Shown in pieces: positions 13,648-15,766 of a stretch of 15,766 nt of DNA. The DNA is taken from positions 1 to 15,766 of the forward strand of contig CAZPBN010000033.1 in NCBI GenBank assembly GCA_964584935.1, written 5' to 3'. Position 1 is the first letter of the stretch; each line of letters opens with the position of its first letter. Below the pieces are notes generated by a model. The model did not search any database and was not told where the DNA came from. It saw nothing but the letters and a program-made list of their open reading frames with translations. A program made the position numbers and the translations under genes. Source of the DNA: CAZPBN01 sp964584935 (GTDB lineage Bacteria > Acidobacteriota > Aminicenantia > Aminicenantales > Aminicenantaceae).

Positions 13648-15738
13648 ATGATTTCTGAAGATCAAATTCGAATCCGTTGGGATTTCCTCTTTCTCTCAGC
13701 CGTATACGGCCTTGTGTTCTTATTTTTTTATTTCCACTATGTCCCGCTGAAGACTTCTTTCCAGACAGCTTTAATTCCCATTTTAGCTGTTATCTTTTTG
13801 CTCACAGCCATAAACATCAAATGGGGGATTTTGTTTTTCATCTTTGTCTTTCCCTTAATCAATAATCTTCCTTATTTTTTCGGAATAGCCGAGCCCATTC
13901 CCCATGCCCCCACAGCACTGGTTCTGTTTTTGGTCTTTTTTTTAGGCTGGCTTTTCCACAGGAGTCTGTTCTCGAGCCCGTTCAAAGTCAAAGAAAAAAT
14001 TTTTATCCCTTTGATTTTATTTTCATTATTGGTGCTTGTTTCAGGGGTCATTACTTTTTTCAGATCCACCAATTTTTATCCTTTTTTGAGCAGCGGTATT
14101 TATGAATACACCACCAATGTGGCGGGGGTGACCTCCGGGGGAGCCTTGATGAGCACGGTCTTTTTTTCCTTGAACTATTTAACGGCATTTGCTTTTTTTT
14201 TCATCCTCATCTCCACGGTAAAATCCCGGTCTTATGTAAAAAAAATGCTTTTTCTTCTTTGTTCAAGCACTTTGCTTTCTCTCAGTTTCGGGCTTTTTCA
14301 GTATTTTTATAACATCGAAATCGGAAACAACCCTATAAGCATCGGTTTTGGATTGATAAATGGGACTTTCAAAAACGCCATCTCTTTTGGGACTTATATT
14401 TCGGTCATAGTGCCTTTGATCTTGGGGATGATTTTCGCTTTTAAGGGATTGGTGAGAATGATTTCTGCGGGGGTGGTTCTGTTATCTTTATTTATGATTT
14501 TTCTTGCCGGGTCAAAAAGCGGACTCATTTGTCTGTTCATTTCAGTGGTTATTTTAATGGTCCTGTATATCAGTTCCATCAAATCCTTTGAAAAGATCAA
14601 AGCTGTCTATCTGAAAAAAGCCGTCATTATACTCGGGATTGTGATGGTATTCATAGGAACAACCATTGTCTTTTTTCAATTAAGTAAGGAAGAGAAACTG
14701 CCTTCAAGGACAGTTCAAAGACTGACTCACACTTTTAAGGAAGGAAGCCTTGATAAGATTCTAAGAGGCAGATGGGACGGACTGTGGAAAGTGGCTGCAC
14801 TCATGATCAAAGATTATCCTCTCACCGGAGTTGGGATGGGAGGATATATCATTGAAGCCCCCAATTACGCCGAGGTTTATAAGGCTGATTTTAGACTCCA
14901 ATCAGCTGAGAACTATTTTCTTCAGGTGGGAGCGGAATTGGGATTGATCGGATTGTTTTTTGCGCTCTGGATTTTCTGGAAGATCTTCAAAAAGATAAGA
15001 CAGGGTTATTTAAAAACCGCTCATAATGATAAGAACAGGTTCATTTTTATCGGAGCTGCAACCGGAGTGCTCTCATATTTTTTAAATATTCTGGTTCACA
15101 CCTACATCGGAAGTTATGAGATCAAATACACTTTCTGGTTTCTGGTTGGATTGATATTTATTTTGGCTGGAGACGAAAAGCATAAGCCAAAGAAAAAACT
15201 TTTCACTAAACCTCTAATCATTTCGAGCCTTGCTGTGATAGCACTTTTTACTGGATTACAACTCTGGAATTCAACTCATTCGCTGTCTCTGGAACAAAGG
15301 ACTGAACAATTCGACCTCCAGCAGAATTTTGGCTTTTATGACACGGAAATAACACCCCAAGGCAAAGAGTTCAGATGGACCCAAAAAAACGCCGGAATAA
15401 CGCTTGAAGTAAAAAAGCCCGTCCTGTCCATTCCCTTACATGCATCTCATCCGGATATTCAGGAAAAGCCTGTGAAAGTTAAAATATTTATTATCAAGGA
15501 TTTTTTTAGAGAGAAGGTACTCCTGGATGAGATTGTTTTAAATAAAAGCACCTGGGAGACTTATGAGTATAAAATTCCGGCTGAAATAAAGGAGGAGGTC
15601 ATCCTTTTATTTAAAGTGAGCCGCACCTGGAACCCATGGAAGACAACCGGAGCTTTGGATACCAGAAATTTAGGGATTGCCTTAGGAGAGATAAAGTTTT
15701 TGTCTCATTTATTGAAGACTATAAAGGCCCATAAATAG
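13648..15738 (+). CDS. O-antigen ligase-like (Wzy_C/WaaL family) protein with C-terminal non-membrane domain
   Basis: A 696-aa protein. Residues 1-540 are polytopic, about a dozen membrane segments, and match the O-antigen ligase/polymerase superfamily. A large periplasmic loop at about 360-425 carries RWDGLWKVAALMIKDYPLTGVGMGGY, then SAENYFLQVGAELG (E421, N422), followed by a hydrophobic helix and a short basic loop. A last membrane segment at about 522-540 leads into a domain of ~150 residues (545-696). This domain has GFYDTE (562 on), FRWT, and near its end SRTWNPW (W661), D671-x-R673 and LGIALGEIKF. It looks beta-rich and is likely outside the cytoplasm. The ATG at 13648 is the first possible start because an in-frame stop ends at 13644. 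It may ligate the polymer to a lipid or protein acceptor, or be a second polymerase. The symbol is left blank because ligase and polymerase cannot be told apart here. Confidence 0.82.
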   Translation: MISEDQIRIRWDFLFLSAVYGLVFLFFYFHYVPLKTSFQTALIPILAVIFLLTAINIKWGILFFIFVFPLINNLPYFFGIAEPIPHAPTALVLFLVFFLGWLFHRSLFSSPFKVKEKIFIPLILFSLLVLVSGVITFFRSTNFYPFLSSGIYEYTTNVAGVTSGGALMSTVFFSLNYLTAFAFFFILISTVKSRSYVKKMLFLLCSSTLLSLSFGLFQYFYNIEIGNNPISIGFGLINGTFKNAISFGTYISVIVPLILGMIFAFKGLVRMISAGVVLLSLFMIFLAGSKSGLICLFISVVILMVLYISSIKSFEKIKAVYLKKAVIILGIVMVFIGTTIVFFQLSKEEKLPSRTVQRLTHTFKEGSLDKILRGRWDGLWKVAALMIKDYPLTGVGMGGYIIEAPNYAEVYKADFRLQSAENYFLQVGAELGLIGLFFALWIFWKIFKKIRQGYLKTAHNDKNRFIFIGAATGVLSYFLNILVHTYIGSYEIKYTFWFLVGLIFILAGDEKHKPKKKLFTKPLIISSLAVIALFTGLQLWNSTHSLSLEQRTEQFDLQQNFGFYDTEITPQGKEFRWTQKNAGITLEVKKPVLSIPLHASHPDIQEKPVKVKIFIIKDFFREKVLLDEIVLNKSTWETYEYKIPAEIKEEVILLFKVSRTWNPWKTTGALDTRNLGIALGEIKFLSHLLKTIKAHK

Positions 15739-15766
15739 CTGATATTACCCCAAAAAATGGTGCCTC

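Noticed and set aside
1..15766. Insertion sequence or transposon carrying the propeller genes
   Set aside because: I found no transposase or integrase frame and no terminal inverted repeats around the propeller copies; recombination between the copies themselves explains the layout.

Overview
The window is a bacterial surface-polysaccharide locus with an unusual set of secreted repeat-protein genes inserted into it. The polysaccharide genes are a Wzz-type chain-length regulator, a Wzy-type polymerase, a Wzx-type flippase and an O-antigen ligase-like protein. They imply Wzx/Wzy-dependent export of a lipid-linked glycan, most likely in a Gram-negative-type envelope. The DNA is AT-rich, with many A and T runs. 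I see no transposase, tRNA, rRNA or CRISPR array. The lineage cannot be fixed from the sequence; an uncultured environmental bacterium seems plausible, but that is only an impression.

Layout. Positions 96-1229 (+) encode the Wzz-like protein. Positions 1350-3567 hold a cluster of related genes for secreted proteins built from a ~51-residue blade carrying RLTWN, IHVVW and (in most internal blades) an Asp-box. They are a one-blade gene (+), a seven-blade gene (-), a three-blade gene (+) and a fragment of a last blade. Positions 3679-9622 (+) form a tight operon: PAPS-type sulfotransferase, Wzy-like polymerase, GT4 and GT2 glycosyltransferases, and an alkaline-phosphatase-superfamily (sulfatase-fold) protein. 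Two of its junctions are ATGA overlaps. A minus-strand pair follows: a second seven-blade gene (11740-10601) and a SAM methyltransferase (10557-9610), whose end overlaps the end of the operon by 13 bp. Positions 12018-15738 (+) encode the Wzx flippase and the ligase-like protein, which has a C-terminal non-membrane domain.

How it may work. The glycosyltransferases build the repeat unit, the sulfotransferase probably sulfates it, and Wzx flips it. The Wzy-like protein polymerises it under Wzz control, and the ligase-like protein attaches or further polymerises the product. The sulfatase-fold protein lacks the formylglycine cysteine and has threonine there, so it may transfer or remove another group rather than sulfate.

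Most interesting. The propeller family exists here in 1-, 3-, 7- and 7-blade versions plus a remnant, in both orientations. Long near-identical DNA blocks are shared between blades and between loci. The first seven-blade gene has a good promoter whose -35/spacer region contains a run of ten A/T, a classic arrangement for slippage-driven phase variation. Together this suggests a recombining, possibly on/off-switching family of secreted surface propellers embedded in a glycan locus. That is an inference from sequence layout and has not been tested.
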